64,000 nucleotides of DNA from a virus. The first letter of the stretch is position 1. Every line of letters begins with the position of its first letter. The notes beneath the pieces are model-generated. The model was not told the DNA's origin. It saw only the letters and a program-made list of their open reading frames with translations, and did no database searches. Shown here piece after piece: positions 39,801-48,525 of the stretch. The stretch is taken from positions 1-64,000 of IMG/VR virus record IMGVR_UViG_3300042563_003224, one strand, 5' to 3'. Both the position numbers and the translations under genes were made by a program.

Positions 39801-40890
39801 CATAGAATGTGTAGACTTTCCTGTAATCTATTTGTGTGTCTATATGTCCAGACAACCAGCCAGTGGAGGTGTTGATTGATAAATTTGGTAACAAACTGGT
39901 TATATTACTAGCCCAAGTCAATGATGTTCCGTAAAAATCAACAGCTGAAAACCTAAAACTAAAATTGCTATTTTGTCTTACCACAGGCAATGAACTAACA
40001 GTTGTGGTTACTATGGGTGAATACACCTGATCTGCATCAACAGTGATAAAATTATCGTCAACTGTGTTTATATCATTGTCAGTGGACCACGATCCTTTGG
40101 CAATAACTTTAATTGTATAAGTTTGCGTATCGTAATTGGCGCCATCAAATACTTGAACGGTAAATGTATAATTTTTATTTAAACTAGTAGCAGTGGTAAA
40201 GTCATAGGGGAATTCTTCGTACTGCTGTGTATAACCAAATGGTTCTGTTGTTACCAAGGAATATGGATTACCATTGCCGGCAAATGTCTGACTGCTCGGT
40301 ACACTGGTATTGGCAGTGGGAGTAAATGCAGTTTGAACCTGTGTTGGTTGTGCATTATAACCTAGTCTACCACTGGTATCTTCATCTAGTACTCTTCCAA
40401 TAAATCCTCTTAGATAACCATCTTCAGTCAATGTCAGGCCTGGTGGTAACGATTCTGCGTCTGACTTGAGACTCCATACCAAATTGCCTTCACGATTAGT
40501 TTCTAGTGCTTGAAATTTATGTTCGATGGGAGTACCATCAAAGTATTCGCCAATTAGCATTGTTTCGGGAGTGATCTGCGGTGGTACAATGTTACTGACA
40601 GTAAAATTAAATGTACGGTCAACTACCACAACCGGGGTTTGACAACTGGCACGAATTGTAAATTTGTAAGTTCTAGTTTCGTCCTTGGGCCCAGGATCTG
40701 TTACAACCGGTACACCTTGTAGCAGACCAGATCTAACAACTTGTAAACCAGGTGGTAATGTGCCACTTAAAAAAATAAATGTCACAGGCGATCCGGTAGG
40801 ATTGTTGACCTCAAGCGGCAGGCTGTAGAATTCAGCCTCGGGAAACGTTCCTAAGTTGCCTCCGGGAGTAATCCATACCGGTCTTGACAT
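36811..40890 (-). CDS. Giant adhesin with Ig-like (He_PIG type) domains
   Basis: 1359 residues. The N-terminus (R-P-V-W-I-T-P-G-G-N-L-G) is followed by repeated modules of the type S-G-T-L-P-P-G-L-Q-V then G-L-L-Q-G-V-P. These resemble putative-Ig (He_PIG) domains; a similar S-L-P-P-G-L-T-L then Y-L-R-G recurs near residue 150. The middle is beta-rich repeats (S-G-M-V-I-T-G-N-G-F). Probably a long tail-fibre or baseplate adhesin. There is no signal peptide, as expected for a virion protein. Confidence 0.7.
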   Translation of the reverse strand: MSRPVWITPGGNLGTFPEAEFYSLPLEVNNPTGSPVTFIFLSGTLPPGLQVVRSGLLQGVPVVTDPGPKDETRTYKFTIRASCQTPVVVVDRTFNFTVSNIVPPQITPETMLIGEYFDGTPIEHKFQALETNREGNLVWSLKSDAESLPPGLTLTEDGYLRGFIGRVLDEDTSGRLGYNAQPTQVQTAFTPTANTSVPSSQTFAGNGNPYSLVTTEPFGYTQQYEEFPYDFTTATSLNKNYTFTVQVFDGANYDTQTYTIKVIAKGSWSTDNDINTVDDNFITVDADQVYSPIVTTTVSSLPVVRQNSNFSFRFSAVDFYGTSLTWASNITSLLPNLSINTSTGWLSGHIDTQIDYRKVYTFYVTAANTVPQFNLITANYVAGGVSPNTNVIVSNTAGIRPGMEISGNGFGTGQQVYRVYTENNTVSITSSANSTPAGNLTFSGNLVSEPMVYSLTVLGDVNNQIVWDTPTVAGNIINGGVSELSIVAYNSLGKEVTYQLVHGTLNDGSAATGSEYLTATTVSLPQGLQLLSSGRITGRTTFRHFQLDADATTIDGNKTKFDNIYTFTVKATAVDNSVADTKTFKLRINNLYAKPYENLYMQALPPIEQRRLLTSILADPSLFPIDSIYRHDDPNFGKASSYRFLELPGVDPSTLSSYISAIQKNHYNKVINFGPVKTAIATDPDNDYAVKYEVVYVEVVDPFNPENLDVTLETNLSGGINHVANPYYDPQGTGHYIINPNTFDNMETRISQNLGYSAQGVIPDWMTSVQEDKSVLGFKRALVLAYTKSGESKKIAYRMQDRGIELAGINYTVDRYLVDNTLSNYYDITNQAFLPSRETTFDYLSQNDVYYYSYVSGGVTGYSLTLTSTVGLSTGMVITGNGFTDGQTIVSVDSDTTITISSLAWGQTPAGAIKFSKPVYTVNYAVTQPFASINNKSVQHILDNGGIDNVNGFKTGDRLIFAQQEGFNTSYPDDGWIYYTDLYLGNYSDINDTVDISYYDSTGYDSSYVVSGYSEYLIDAKEPTLLAPVSVGTTNIYILYSAVNYIGKTIVPNSFIDYNTTVVGQSVASGVGSGLSLQLTLSKPTIGTGSINNIVKLTSYLTVTAVDYTNNTITVDADTLPVVIADRLKLIENVVAGYGIPNGVRIARIVNNVITLESHSSFTVSIRVGDYLGYYVQNQRAGIWEIQIDPDTENVRLGFVQSVPLRSRVKVLDGRSYGQSFLLYKDWGDTTDPDYDSYTYDPTIPFTNIDATVPMYRRIPSTITFNGNSGNRTRFDGDGTKFFDLRDSPAETIISAPTAWVEAVAYDINSKVLYQGNYYKAITPVLPSRTFQTGYWEKYEVLPVSGDKYIKFPKIGVFN

Positions 40891-40893
40891 AAT

Positions 40894-42462
40894 TTATACT
40901 CTACCTACAACAATTTCTATGATACCAACTTCGTCACTATCATAGTTCTGTAGTGCTTTACCTATCACTGTTCCTATGTGTGGACCAACTGGTGGCATAC
41001 ATGCAGTTGCCACTCCTGGTACATTGCTAGTGACCATCATGTCACCGCGACAAATAGTGCCAACAACACGACAAGGCACACGCCCTTGGAGTGCTACAGC
41101 AACACCGTCAGCCGCACTGTTCATTAGGTAAGCAGGATTGGTAGTAACTATGCCAGCAACACGATTATCCTCATAAACAGTACTGATAGTGACTTCGGTG
41201 TCTGTGCCAAATATCAATACAGTACCAGGTTCGTAGTCCAAGTCGGACTGATATTTCTCTGCCAAGTCAGCATATTGTGCTGTGGTGGCCTTGGCAAAGA
41301 TGGTATTAAATGTATTTGTTGAACTACCAATGTTGCCTGTGCCGGTAGTTCCGTTTTTAGTGATGCTTGGTAAGGTAATGCCAGCAAAAGTGGGGGTAGC
41401 CGCAGTTTGTAAATCTTGTGCAGTATTGATTGTGGCTGTGGAACTACTGATTGTGATGCCTATACCATTACCACTGGCAAATGTCAATGTGCCACCACCT
41501 GCAACAGATCCCGATCCACCGGTTCCTGCCAGGGTAATTGTGGTTGTTGTTGCGGCAATGTTGCCAGTACCGATTGAAATTATACGACCGTATGCATCTG
41601 TCGTTATAACTGGAACCACTGTTGCGCTACCGTAAGTTCCTGCACCTGGTCCTGTTGATGGCAAACTGATTGCATTGCCGCTGATGGTTAAATTACCTGC
41701 ACCCGAACTAGTACTTACCGCACGAATTCCGTTGTCATACAAACCTTGTCCGTATACAGTACTGTTTACAATAGTATTTCCGCTGACTGCTAGTGCAGTT
41801 AATGTTCCGACCGATGTAATCGCAGTTTGTGTGCTGGTAAGAACACTTCCGTACAGATTACTAGATATATTACCAGCGGTTAAGTTTCCAGTAATACTGG
41901 CATTGCCAGTTGTTTGTAATGTTCCCGAGGCTGTCAAGTTGCCCGCTGTTATATTACCAACAAATTGCGCTGTTGTGGCAACAGTTAAACTGGCCACAGT
42001 CAAGCCACTGGAAATATTAAGATTACCTGCTGTTAAGTTGCCGGCAATGCTGACCAGACCGCCTACAAACAAATTACCACCTATACCGGCACCACCTACA
42101 GCTTGCAATGCGCCAGTGGTTGTACTAGTGCTGGGTGTTGTGTTAGAAAAGATTCCAAGGTCGCTAACAGTACCGCCTTGCCAATCACCCGAGAGAGCTG
42201 TTAAAACTTGAGAACCACCGGAATAAACAATATCGCCTCTAATAGCCTGACCATATACTGTACCCGAGTTTGCACTAATGTCGTTGTTTGCTGTGATATA
42301 AGTCACAGGATACGTTGCACTTTGAGTTCGTGTGCCGTTGAGTTGATTGTTTAGTTTGTCTGTGTTTTCGTTGATGATCGTAAATGCGGCTCTGATAGTT
42401 GATCCATCACCTGCATTTGCATCTGATCCAGTGTTAACACTGGTAAATTGGGTAGTTGGCAT
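40894..42462 (-). CDS. Tail-fibre protein with peptidase-G2/IMC-like C-terminus
   Basis: 522 residues. The first 370 are G-N-I/L-T-A-G-N beta repeats. The C-terminal part starts A-Q-Y-A-D-L-A-E-K-Y then Y-E-P-G-T-V-L-I-F-G and R-V-A-G-I-V-T-T-N-P-A-Y-L-M-N. That is the pattern of phage fibre intramolecular-chaperone or G2-peptidase domains, which auto-cleave after trimerisation. A late element lies at 42489. Confidence 0.65.
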   Translation of the reverse strand: MPTTQFTSVNTGSDANAGDGSTIRAAFTIINENTDKLNNQLNGTRTQSATYPVTYITANNDISANSGTVYGQAIRGDIVYSGGSQVLTALSGDWQGGTVSDLGIFSNTTPSTSTTTGALQAVGGAGIGGNLFVGGLVSIAGNLTAGNLNISSGLTVASLTVATTAQFVGNITAGNLTASGTLQTTGNASITGNLTAGNISSNLYGSVLTSTQTAITSVGTLTALAVSGNTIVNSTVYGQGLYDNGIRAVSTSSGAGNLTISGNAISLPSTGPGAGTYGSATVVPVITTDAYGRIISIGTGNIAATTTTITLAGTGGSGSVAGGGTLTFASGNGIGITISSSTATINTAQDLQTAATPTFAGITLPSITKNGTTGTGNIGSSTNTFNTIFAKATTAQYADLAEKYQSDLDYEPGTVLIFGTDTEVTISTVYEDNRVAGIVTTNPAYLMNSAADGVAVALQGRVPCRVVGTICRGDMMVTSNVPGVATACMPPVGPHIGTVIGKALQNYDSDEVGIIEIVVGRV

Positions 42463-42488
42463 ATAGCGAAAATTCCATTATTATAAGT

Positions 42489-42494
42489 TATTTA
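42489..42494 (-). promoter_or_regulatory. Late-promoter-like TAAATA for the fibre operon
   Basis: The minus strand reads GCGA-TAAATA-ACTTATAATAATGG, 26 bases before the fibre ATG. The 100-base gap (42463-42562) contains this element and nothing else I can name. Confidence 0.5.
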
Positions 42495-42562
42495 TCGCTA
42501 TACCAATCTAGACCAAAATTGGATAATGTGCGTAGATTATACTATCGCAGAATTTTCATTTT

Positions 42563-44479
42563 TTAGTTTTCTAATTTCAACATAGTTACAGTAATAGTAA
42601 CATTGGCTGTATCAGCACTGGTTACAGTTGCTTTCAGTGGTATATTGGTATTGGCCGTGTTCTCGTTGTTAAATCCGTATACCGCCGGAGTAAAAAATTG
42701 TGTAATATTTCCCACATTAATAGTTTGGGCAATGATGCCTGTTCCTGTTGGTGGCGTTTCTCCAACCAGTCTGGAATAGTCTGTTACTCGTGCCGCAAGA
42801 TTGGAATATATTGTTACCCAAACATTGGCCGTTGTATTGGCTGAAGTTCCTATGCTGTATAATGCATAACCTTTAAAACCAGTTATGTTGATGTTGCCAC
42901 CCACATTAGATGTTAACACAGTTGGTGTAGCAATCACGGCTGTTCGGGAAACAGTCAACGCAGTAATAGCATCTGCTTGAACACCTGCATTACTAGTCCA
43001 TGCAGTTGTGACGGTGCTGTTTTGTGCATCAACATATGACTTCATTGAGGTGTTTGCTGTGACAATAGCGGCATTGGCACCAATTATAGAATTGTGTTGC
43101 GCTAATGCATTACCAGTCAATGCAGTAATGGCATCTGCTTGTACACCGGCATTGCTGGTCAATGCAACTATAGAATTGTGTTGCGTGGCCGCATTGGCCG
43201 CAACGTTTGCAATAAGAACATGTGTAATTGCAACAATGTTGCCTTGTAGTATGCTAATGGCATCTGATTGTACACCGGCATTGCTTTGTAGACTAGAAAT
43301 GGCATCTGCCTGCACCCCGGCATTGCTGGCCAATGCAGTAATCAATCCCGCTTGACTTGCGGCATTGCTTTGTAGACTAGAAATGGCATCTGCCTGCACC
43401 CCGGCATTGCTGGCCAATGCAGTAATCAATCCCGCCTGACTTGCGGCGTTGGCAGTCCAGGCAGTGGTAACGGCTGAATCCTGTGCATCCACATAACTTT
43501 TCATTGCTGTATTGGCTAACACAATTGCGGCGTTGGCACCTGTGACCCAACTTTGTGTGGTTGATATTTGTTCGTCAGCATATGACTTTAGAGCAGTATT
43601 GGCTGTGACAATGGCCGAATTACTGCCAGTAATCTTACTTTCTAAATTGCCCAACCAGGTTACCATTACACCACCAAAACTAGCATTGTTGCTCAATGCT
43701 GTGCCAATTTCAAGCAGGGTGTCTAGTGCAGTAGAAGCACCACCGGTTAGTGTGGTAAACCGTGTGTCCACATAACTGGTCAATGTTGTACTGGCCGTGG
43801 TTATTTGGTAGTCGGTGTAGGCTTTTAATGCTGTGTTGCCTGCTTCCCACCCATAGGTTCCTGCATCAACATAATTCTTCATTGCTGTGTTGGCAGTAAT
43901 AATTGCCGCATTGGCCCCTGCTATCTGATTTGCTTGAGCACCTGCGTTTGCAGTCCATGCTGTGGAAATTGCAGAAGTTTGTGCATCAACATAGCTCTTC
44001 ATTGCTGTGTTGGCTGACACAACAACAGCGTTACCAGCACTGACTCTGCTGGTTAATAATATGTTGCCCAGTTGCAAGTTGTCTACATCTACATCTCTAC
44101 TGTATTGACTAGATTGTAGTGAGCTAATTTGTCCACGAATGGAAGCGAGATCTTCGGCAGCAATGGCAGTTGAAATTTGTGTACCAATTGCAGTAACATT
44201 AGGCAATAAACTGTTGACATAAGTTAAATTGGCATAATTAGTCAAGTTGTTTTGTACAATGGTGCTGACATTGCCAATGCTGACAGCGCCGGGTATATCA
44301 TTGATGGTCAAAGTGACATTGCCTGACCGAGCATTTATGCTGTATACTCCAGCAGTCAAGTTGCCGCCGACCAGTGAAACTTGGTAGAAGTTTCGATTTA
44401 CCTTATCAAATGCAACACGCAATGAATCACCAGAGTGATCTCCTGCGGTTACACCTAAATTAATGTTAGCAAAGCTCAT
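42563..44479 (-). CDS. Coiled-coil/Asn-Thr repeat fibre protein
   Basis: 638 residues made of about 28-residue repeats with the pattern T-A-N-T-A-M-K-S-Y-V-D-A then Q-A-D-A-I-S/T-A-L/S-L. It is predicted to form a long trimeric coiled-coil fibre, like whisker (wac) or side-tail-fibre shafts. It includes an 84-bp near-perfect tandem duplication (43278-43445). The C-terminus is a beta cap. A late promoter lies upstream at 44504. Confidence 0.7.
   Translation of the reverse strand: MSFANINLGVTAGDHSGDSLRVAFDKVNRNFYQVSLVGGNLTAGVYSINARSGNVTLTINDIPGAVSIGNVSTIVQNNLTNYANLTYVNSLLPNVTAIGTQISTAIAAEDLASIRGQISSLQSSQYSRDVDVDNLQLGNILLTSRVSAGNAVVVSANTAMKSYVDAQTSAISTAWTANAGAQANQIAGANAAIITANTAMKNYVDAGTYGWEAGNTALKAYTDYQITTASTTLTSYVDTRFTTLTGGASTALDTLLEIGTALSNNASFGGVMVTWLGNLESKITGSNSAIVTANTALKSYADEQISTTQSWVTGANAAIVLANTAMKSYVDAQDSAVTTAWTANAASQAGLITALASNAGVQADAISSLQSNAASQAGLITALASNAGVQADAISSLQSNAGVQSDAISILQGNIVAITHVLIANVAANAATQHNSIVALTSNAGVQADAITALTGNALAQHNSIIGANAAIVTANTSMKSYVDAQNSTVTTAWTSNAGVQADAITALTVSRTAVIATPTVLTSNVGGNINITGFKGYALYSIGTSANTTANVWVTIYSNLAARVTDYSRLVGETPPTGTGIIAQTINVGNITQFFTPAVYGFNNENTANTNIPLKATVTSADTANVTITVTMLKLEN
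43278..43445 (-). repeat. 84-bp tandem duplication in the fibre gene
   Basis: Two adjacent 84-bp units (28 codons each) that I find differ at a single base (plus-strand ATCCCGCT versus ATCCCGCC). The encoded unit is S-N-A-G-V-Q-A-D-A-I-S-S-L-Q and so on. It is in frame, so fibre length changes without a frameshift. Confidence 0.85.
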
Positions 44480-44503
44480 GTGAGAAACCTATCGTTTATG
44501 CAG

Positions 44504-44509
44504 TATTTA
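44504..44509 (-). promoter_or_regulatory. Late-promoter-like TAAATA for the coiled-coil fibre
   Basis: The minus strand reads TTTTGC-TAAATA-CTGC, 24 bases before the ATG at 44479. Confidence 0.55.
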
Positions 44510-44541
44510 GCAAAACGAGCAGGTTACTCTACCGGGTGTGT

Positions 44542-44868
44542 TTAGGCTGGACTAAAACTGCTTCCGCAACCGCAGGTTGTTTGTGCGTTAGGATTTTCGA
44601 TGGCAAATTGACTGCCCATCAGGTCTTCTTTGTAGTTGATTTTGGCTCCCTGCAGGTATTGACTGCTCATCGAGTCCACCAGCAAGTGTACACCATTGAT
44701 ATCCAAATCAAAGTCATCTTCGTTGGCTATTTCGTCAAAGGTAAAGCCATAGCTCATGCCCGAACATCCGCCACCCTGCACAAATATGCGTAGTTTAAGA
44801 TCCGGGTTGTTTTCTTCTGCGATCAAATCGCGTATTTTGTCTGTTGCTGAGTCTGTTAGTGTAATCAT
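44542..44868 (-). CDS. A-type Fe-S cluster carrier (IscA/ErpA)
   Basis: 108 residues from M-I-T-L-T-D-S-A. The three conserved Cys are present: C35 in G-G-G-C-S-G-M-S-Y and the C-G-C pair at 99-101 near the C-terminus. Such proteins receive [2Fe-2S]/[4Fe-4S] clusters and deliver them to apoproteins. They occur in some aquatic phages. The ATGA overlap with superoxide dismutase makes an oxidative-stress pair. Confidence 0.92.
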   Translation of the reverse strand: MITLTDSATDKIRDLIAEENNPDLKLRIFVQGGGCSGMSYGFTFDEIANEDDFDLDINGVHLLVDSMSSQYLQGAKINYKEDLMGSQFAIENPNAQTTCGCGSSFSPA

Positions 44869-45416
44869 TGGGTTCCTGATAGTCTGTGGTTTATGATGTT
44901 CCAATCAATGATGCGCCACAGCCCATCAATGTATTTGCCTTTGTTTGAGCCATAGTCATTGACCCAGGCATGTTCCCACCAATCAATCAACAGAGCAATG
45001 TCTGTGCGTTTGGCGTGATTGCTGATGGTTTTGATAGTACCGGCTCGGCTCAGGTAAATCCAATTGCTACCCTGTAATTTCATTGCTTGGTCTTTGAGCT
45101 CTCGTTTAAAGTCATCAAACGAACCAAACTTTCTTGTAATTAGTGCATCAATGGTGCCAGTGGGTCGATTGCCTGTGCGTGGACTGCGGAATTGTGTGAA
45201 CCAGATGTTGTGCAAAAACGCACCTGCTTCGTTGAAATTGCGATCACCTTCTCGATTGTTGTAACGGTCAACATAACCTCGGTATAATTTTCCATAATGT
45301 AGATCTATGGTGGTCTTGCTCATCACCGGACTCAATGCACCGGTACCGTAGGGCAGTTTGACCTGTGCCAAGTCCTGTCCGCTTTTGTCTTCAATCAAGT
45401 CAATAATTTCACGCAT
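44865..45416 (-). CDS. sod: Fe/Mn superoxide dismutase
   Basis: 183 residues (typical about 190-200). Metal ligands in the usual places: H40 (D-L-H-Y), H69 (A-F-L-H-N), D145 and H149 in the D-W-W-E-H-A-W signature. [10 protein letters not shown] is at the N-terminus. It dismutates superoxide in the cytosol. The TAAATACTAG late element ends 4 bases before the ATG, with no Shine-Dalgarno sequence, so the message is probably leaderless. The TAA inside that element is the stop of the upstream gene. Confidence 0.93.
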   Translation of the reverse strand: MREIIDLIEDKSGQDLAQVKLPYGTGALSPVMSKTTIDLHYGKLYRGYVDRYNNREGDRNFNEAGAFLHNIWFTQFRSPRTGNRPTGTIDALITRKFGSFDDFKRELKDQAMKLQGSNWIYLSRAGTIKTISNHAKRTDIALLIDWWEHAWVNDYGSNKGKYIDGLWRIIDWNIINHRLSGTQ

Positions 45417-45420
45417 CTAG

Positions 45421-45426
45421 TATTTA
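45421..45426 (-). promoter_or_regulatory. Late-promoter-like TAAATA, 4 bases before sod
   Basis: CCA-TAAATA-CTAG-ATG on the minus strand; the TAA is the preceding gene's stop codon. Confidence 0.6.
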
Positions 45427-46089
45427 TGGTTGCAATTGCCATAAATCATCGGCTACTTTTTTCCAAGATAATGCATCGTTAACATAATCATCATCTGTGC
45501 AAACTCTGAGTATTTGTTTTCTACCTGAAAACATGCTGTCGATTGGATCAATGATATCGGTGTTCTGATGCCAGGCGGCAGTACAGCTGGGAATAGAATA
45601 CACTTGCAACCATGGTTGATTTTCTCTAATCATTTCTAGTAGATAGTTGAATCCTAGATTCTTGGTATGTGTACACAACGGCCATGTGCTGCCAACTATA
45701 ACTAATTTATGTAATCCTGTTTGTCTCATGTATTCTTCAAGTCCGCGAATTGTTGGAATAAAAATAGAGTTACTGCCATTGGCCAATTCATGCAACTGAA
45801 TACATAATGTTTCAGTGCCTAGCATGGAGACATAATCTTGTACGCTTTGTTGTTGTTCTGCCAATGTAGTTGCTTGTGCCACCTGGGACTTGAAATAATG
45901 CACAACATCTTGTGTTATGATATCCAAACTTAAAAATGTTGTGTGGAATATAAATTGATCAAAGTCAAATTTGGCCAGGGTTTTGATCATGTTGTCATAA
46001 AAATTAACACCAGGCTCTAGTCCGACCCAGTTTATATGATTGAACTGGTCCCAACAATCAATAAAAACCACATAAGTTTTTTCGTTCAT
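45424..46089 (-). CDS. Unknown alpha/beta protein (cysteine-hydrolase-like?)
   Basis: 221 residues. F-I-D-C-W-D-Q-F at 9-16 and [21 protein letters not shown] in the C-terminal half recall the Asp...Cys layout of isochorismatase-like hydrolases. The helical middle and poor match around the lysine make this tentative. It overlaps infA by 4 bases and lies directly before sod. Confidence 0.4.
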   Translation of the reverse strand: MNEKTYVVFIDCWDQFNHINWVGLEPGVNFYDNMIKTLAKFDFDQFIFHTTFLSLDIITQDVVHYFKSQVAQATTLAEQQQSVQDYVSMLGTETLCIQLHELANGSNSIFIPTIRGLEEYMRQTGLHKLVIVGSTWPLCTHTKNLGFNYLLEMIRENQPWLQVYSIPSCTAAWHQNTDIIDPIDSMFSGRKQILRVCTDDDYVNDALSWKKVADDLWQLQP

Positions 46090-46304
46090 TTGTTTCGATA
46101 CACTACTCGTCCTCGAGTTAGATCGTAAGGACTCATTTCTACTTCAACACTGTCGCCTAGTAGTATGCGTATGTTATTTTGTCGCAGTCTACCGCTGATG
46201 GTGGCAGTGATGCTGTGACTTTCGTTGATTCTGATCCTGAACATGGCATTGGGCAACACATCCTCTACTTTGCCCTCTAACCTAATTAGATCCTCTTTAC
46301 TCAT
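46086..46304 (-). CDS. infA: Translation initiation factor IF-1
   Basis: 72 residues, the exact usual length of bacterial IF-1. Single S1/OB domain: D[18 protein letters not shown] at about 5-23 (E-G in E. coli is at the same place), then [22 protein letters not shown], closely matching IF-1. It binds the 30S A site. It overlaps its neighbours on both sides, so it belongs to the sod/iscA operon. A phage-encoded IF-1 is rare but has been reported in large phages. Confidence 0.95.
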   Translation of the reverse strand: MSKEDLIRLEGKVEDVLPNAMFRIRINESHSITATISGRLRQNNIRILLGDSVEVEMSPYDLTRGRVVYRNK

Positions 46305-46932
46305 GATAACTTAACATGATTCCATGCCTTTCTTTCAATTTTAAAAACTCCTCTGCTGAAAAACTAATACTCAATTGCATCCTGGGACTGGTTAGACCCA
46401 CCACACCATGTATAACTTTGCCAAAAAGCATGGTCCAAGATTTAACAGGAAAAATCTCTGTATGAACAACATTCAAATTACTGTTGTCTGGCCATTGCAT
46501 TGCATCACCTTCTCTGTAAAGGTTGTATCCGGGTTGTTGATACCAACGTGTTTCAACTTGTTCGCCACCGGTGTCTATGAGATAATTTAATATATAACGC
46601 CTAGGACCACCATCTGTGTGCGGGAAAAATGCATCTCCGTTACGCATGACTTGACTGCCCATTTGTGAATACTCAGATGCAATATTATCACGAATCCATT
46701 CGTCTGTTAATTTTCCTAGATTATATCGTCGATACATTGCACGGCTATATTTTTCTTTGCCAACAAAGAAATGACTAGAGTTGTGTATGACTTTTAGTTG
46801 TCGATCTGTAATAGTTTTTCTAATGGTAAATTGTGGATCGTTGTCGTTTTTTATAGATGCCACAATCTCTGCCACTACACCAGCTGGTGGCAACGGCATA
46901 TCACAAATACAAAAGAAATCGTTGGCGATCAT
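46297..46932 (-). CDS. 2OG-Fe(II) oxygenase-like protein (double-stranded beta-helix)
   Basis: 211 residues. The H-T-D pair (105-107) in F-F-P-H-T-D-G-G, then H175 in K-V-I-H-G-V-V-G-L and R184 fit the H-x-D...H...R facial triad and co-substrate Arg of prolyl-hydroxylase-type 2-oxoglutarate dioxygenases. The substrate is unknown; T4-like phages use related enzymes for peptide, lipid or nucleobase oxidation. It overlaps infA by 8 bases. Confidence 0.65.
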   Translation of the reverse strand: MIANDFFCICDMPLPPAGVVAEIVASIKNDNDPQFTIRKTITDRQLKVIHNSSHFFVGKEKYSRAMYRRYNLGKLTDEWIRDNIASEYSQMGSQVMRNGDAFFPHTDGGPRRYILNYLIDTGGEQVETRWYQQPGYNLYREGDAMQWPDNSNLNVVHTEIFPVKSWTMLFGKVIHGVVGLTSPRMQLSISFSAEEFLKLKERHGIMLSYHE

Positions 46933-47459
46933 TGATTTCTATATGCCAATAGGTAATCACGCACTTGTTGATAAGTGGCATCTGCAATAGGAACTCGTAA
47001 TAAGTATCTTGGTTCTCGACTTAGATTAATAACACAATGTTCAACTGTGCTATCAAATACTGTGGGTCTGAACTGTTCATAGTCGCATTGATATATGTTG
47101 TATTGTAAAGGAATATTTGTTTTAGTTCTAAAAAGCGTTATGCATTTGTCAGGGCTAGACAGTAAAATGTTTATGCCAGTTGTTACTCCACCTTTATCTG
47201 TATGCCAATCATATAACCCTTCTGGATCAGTCTTGGCATATACTGCGCCCAATACTCCGGGAAATGTTTTTTTTAGCATGATATAAAATGGATGCAACAT
47301 AAAATGCATCTTAAAGTCTTTGCCAGTCTTACTATTCAAATTGAGTTTTGTAAATGAACCATGCTCAATGGGGGTTTCGTAATTGAGTTGTTCTGCATGT
47401 TCTAAAAACTTGGCGGGTATCAATGGAAGGTGTGTTAAATGACAGAAAAAGTCGTTCAT
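46929..47459 (-). CDS. 2OG-Fe(II) oxygenase-like protein, paralogue A
   Basis: 176 residues. H86-T-D88 in W-H-T-D-K-G-G, then G-I-N-I-L-L-S, H141 in V-E-H-C-V-I-N-L and R148/R151 complete the facial-triad pattern. The same order (H-x-D, G-I-N-V-L-L-S, V-E-H-x-V-L-x-L, R) occurs in the gene at 62059, so the two are paralogues. The start overlaps the previous stop. Confidence 0.65.
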   Translation of the reverse strand: MNDFFCHLTHLPLIPAKFLEHAEQLNYETPIEHGSFTKLNLNSKTGKDFKMHFMLHPFYIMLKKTFPGVLGAVYAKTDPEGLYDWHTDKGGVTTGINILLSSPDKCITLFRTKTNIPLQYNIYQCDYEQFRPTVFDSTVEHCVINLSREPRYLLRVPIADATYQQVRDYLLAYRNQ

Positions 47460-47462
47460 AAA

Positions 47463-47855
47463 TTATCTACGCATATTACTTATAGCCACAGCTTCATCAT
47501 CACTAAAAATAGGAACAGCATTTGATTTGTGCATGGTACCAATGCCTAGCATTTTGGTACCTGTGTATTGTGGGATTTTTTTACTGCTGATAGGTCCTGC
47601 GTGTCCTGTATCCCTACTAGGGATATGTGCAGTACTACGGTCTGTTGGAGTATTTAGTCGATATACCAAAGGTTCGGCCTTCATTGCTCGCTTGCGACGC
47701 TTTTCGTCAGCATCAATTTCCCACTTCTTTTGCAGTTGTTTCCACAATTCATCTAGTTCGCGGGCCTTGCGAGCTTCTTCGGCATTGCGAAATTTTACTC
47801 GGCCTTTTTTCTTGCCGTTGAGACTAAGGCTGGGGTGATGTAGGTGCATGGTCAT
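47463..47855 (-). CDS. Basic T4-like protein, unknown
   Basis: 130 residues from M-T-M-H-L-H-H-P-S-L-S-L-N-G. A Lys/Arg/Glu-rich helix (about 35-65) is followed by a disordered tail. The N-terminus resembles a small family in T4-like aquatic phages. The start is fixed by the ATGA overlap with the preceding gene; the upstream frame lacks a ribosome binding site. Confidence 0.55.
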   Translation of the reverse strand: MTMHLHHPSLSLNGKKKGRVKFRNAEEARKARELDELWKQLQKKWEIDADEKRRKRAMKAEPLVYRLNTPTDRSTAHIPSRDTGHAGPISSKKIPQYTGTKMLGIGTMHKSNAVPIFSDDEAVAISNMRR

Positions 47856-48184
47856 ATTGTTTGCTTCTGTTTGAAAGGAAAGGAATGCTGTGTGTTTTCG
47901 GGCTGTTTGCAAATGCCACTTCGATCTGGCAACATTGATCTATCGGTGCAGATACCTTTTGCAGTACACATCAAATCGTCTGTGACACTGGGTTTCTCTA
48001 GTCTTGACTGCGGCGGGCATTGTTTGTTCTTTTCTTTGGGATCAAAGAACTTTACGCAATAACCTCTGTTGCTCCAGTGTAGCCCCATGGGGCATGCCAC
48101 TCGTTCTGCACTGATTGGGATCATGTCGTTGGCTGTCACTGCCGATGAGCACAGTAACAATCCAACAAGAAGATCCTTAATCAT
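47852..48184 (-). CDS. Secreted Cys-rich protein
   Basis: 110 residues. Signal peptide about 1-18 (ending A-V-T-A-N). The mature part has six Cys (C-P-M-G-L-H-W and so on), consistent with disulfides in the periplasm. No family. First gene of the 48-44.5 kb operon leading to sod and iscA. Confidence 0.65.
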   Translation of the reverse strand: MIKDLLVGLLLCSSAVTANDMIPISAERVACPMGLHWSNRGYCVKFFDPKEKNKQCPPQSRLEKPSVTDDLMCTAKGICTDRSMLPDRSGICKQPENTQHSFPFKQKQTI

Positions 48185-48201
48185 GCCATTATTGTAACAA
48201 A

Positions 48202-48525
48202 TTATTCTTTATTTGTCAAATCCAAAACGGCTGTCTTCAGCGTTTCTGCGTAATTGAGTGCTTGTTGTTGGGTCATAATAATACTGGCCTCGTATTCCAC
48301 ATAACCTCGTGTCAACAAGTGCCATGCGGTGATCCAACGGTTCTGTTCCCAAAATTTGGATTTTTGTTTGGTATATGTGGTCACTGTGATTGAATTGCTG
48401 TCAGTTTCAACCCATACCGTGTGGGTATGATCATCGGCGCCACACTCACACACAACTTGGTATGTTTTTGCATCTTCAAATTCTTTTAGTTTTAGGATGC
48501 CTTCTGCTGGTGTTTCGGGTGTCAT
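48202..48525 (-). CDS. Conserved phage protein, unknown
   Basis: 107 residues. Y-Q-V-V-C-E-C-G then H-x-H and strand repeats (V-W-V-E-T-D-S-N) resemble hypothetical proteins of large phages. The C-E-C/H-T-H could bind metal. Its stop codon follows a helix N-Y-A-E-T-L-K-T-A-V. It starts in a 4-base overlap with the previous gene. Confidence 0.55.
   Translation of the reverse strand: MTPETPAEGILKLKEFEDAKTYQVVCECGADDHTHTVWVETDSNSITVTTYTKQKSKFWEQNRWITAWHLLTRGYVEYEASIIMTQQQALNYAETLKTAVLDLTNKE

Noticed and set aside
41675-42211. 178-codon plus-strand ORF
   Set aside because: Same shadow effect as at 35769; Val/Leu/Pro-rich without pattern.
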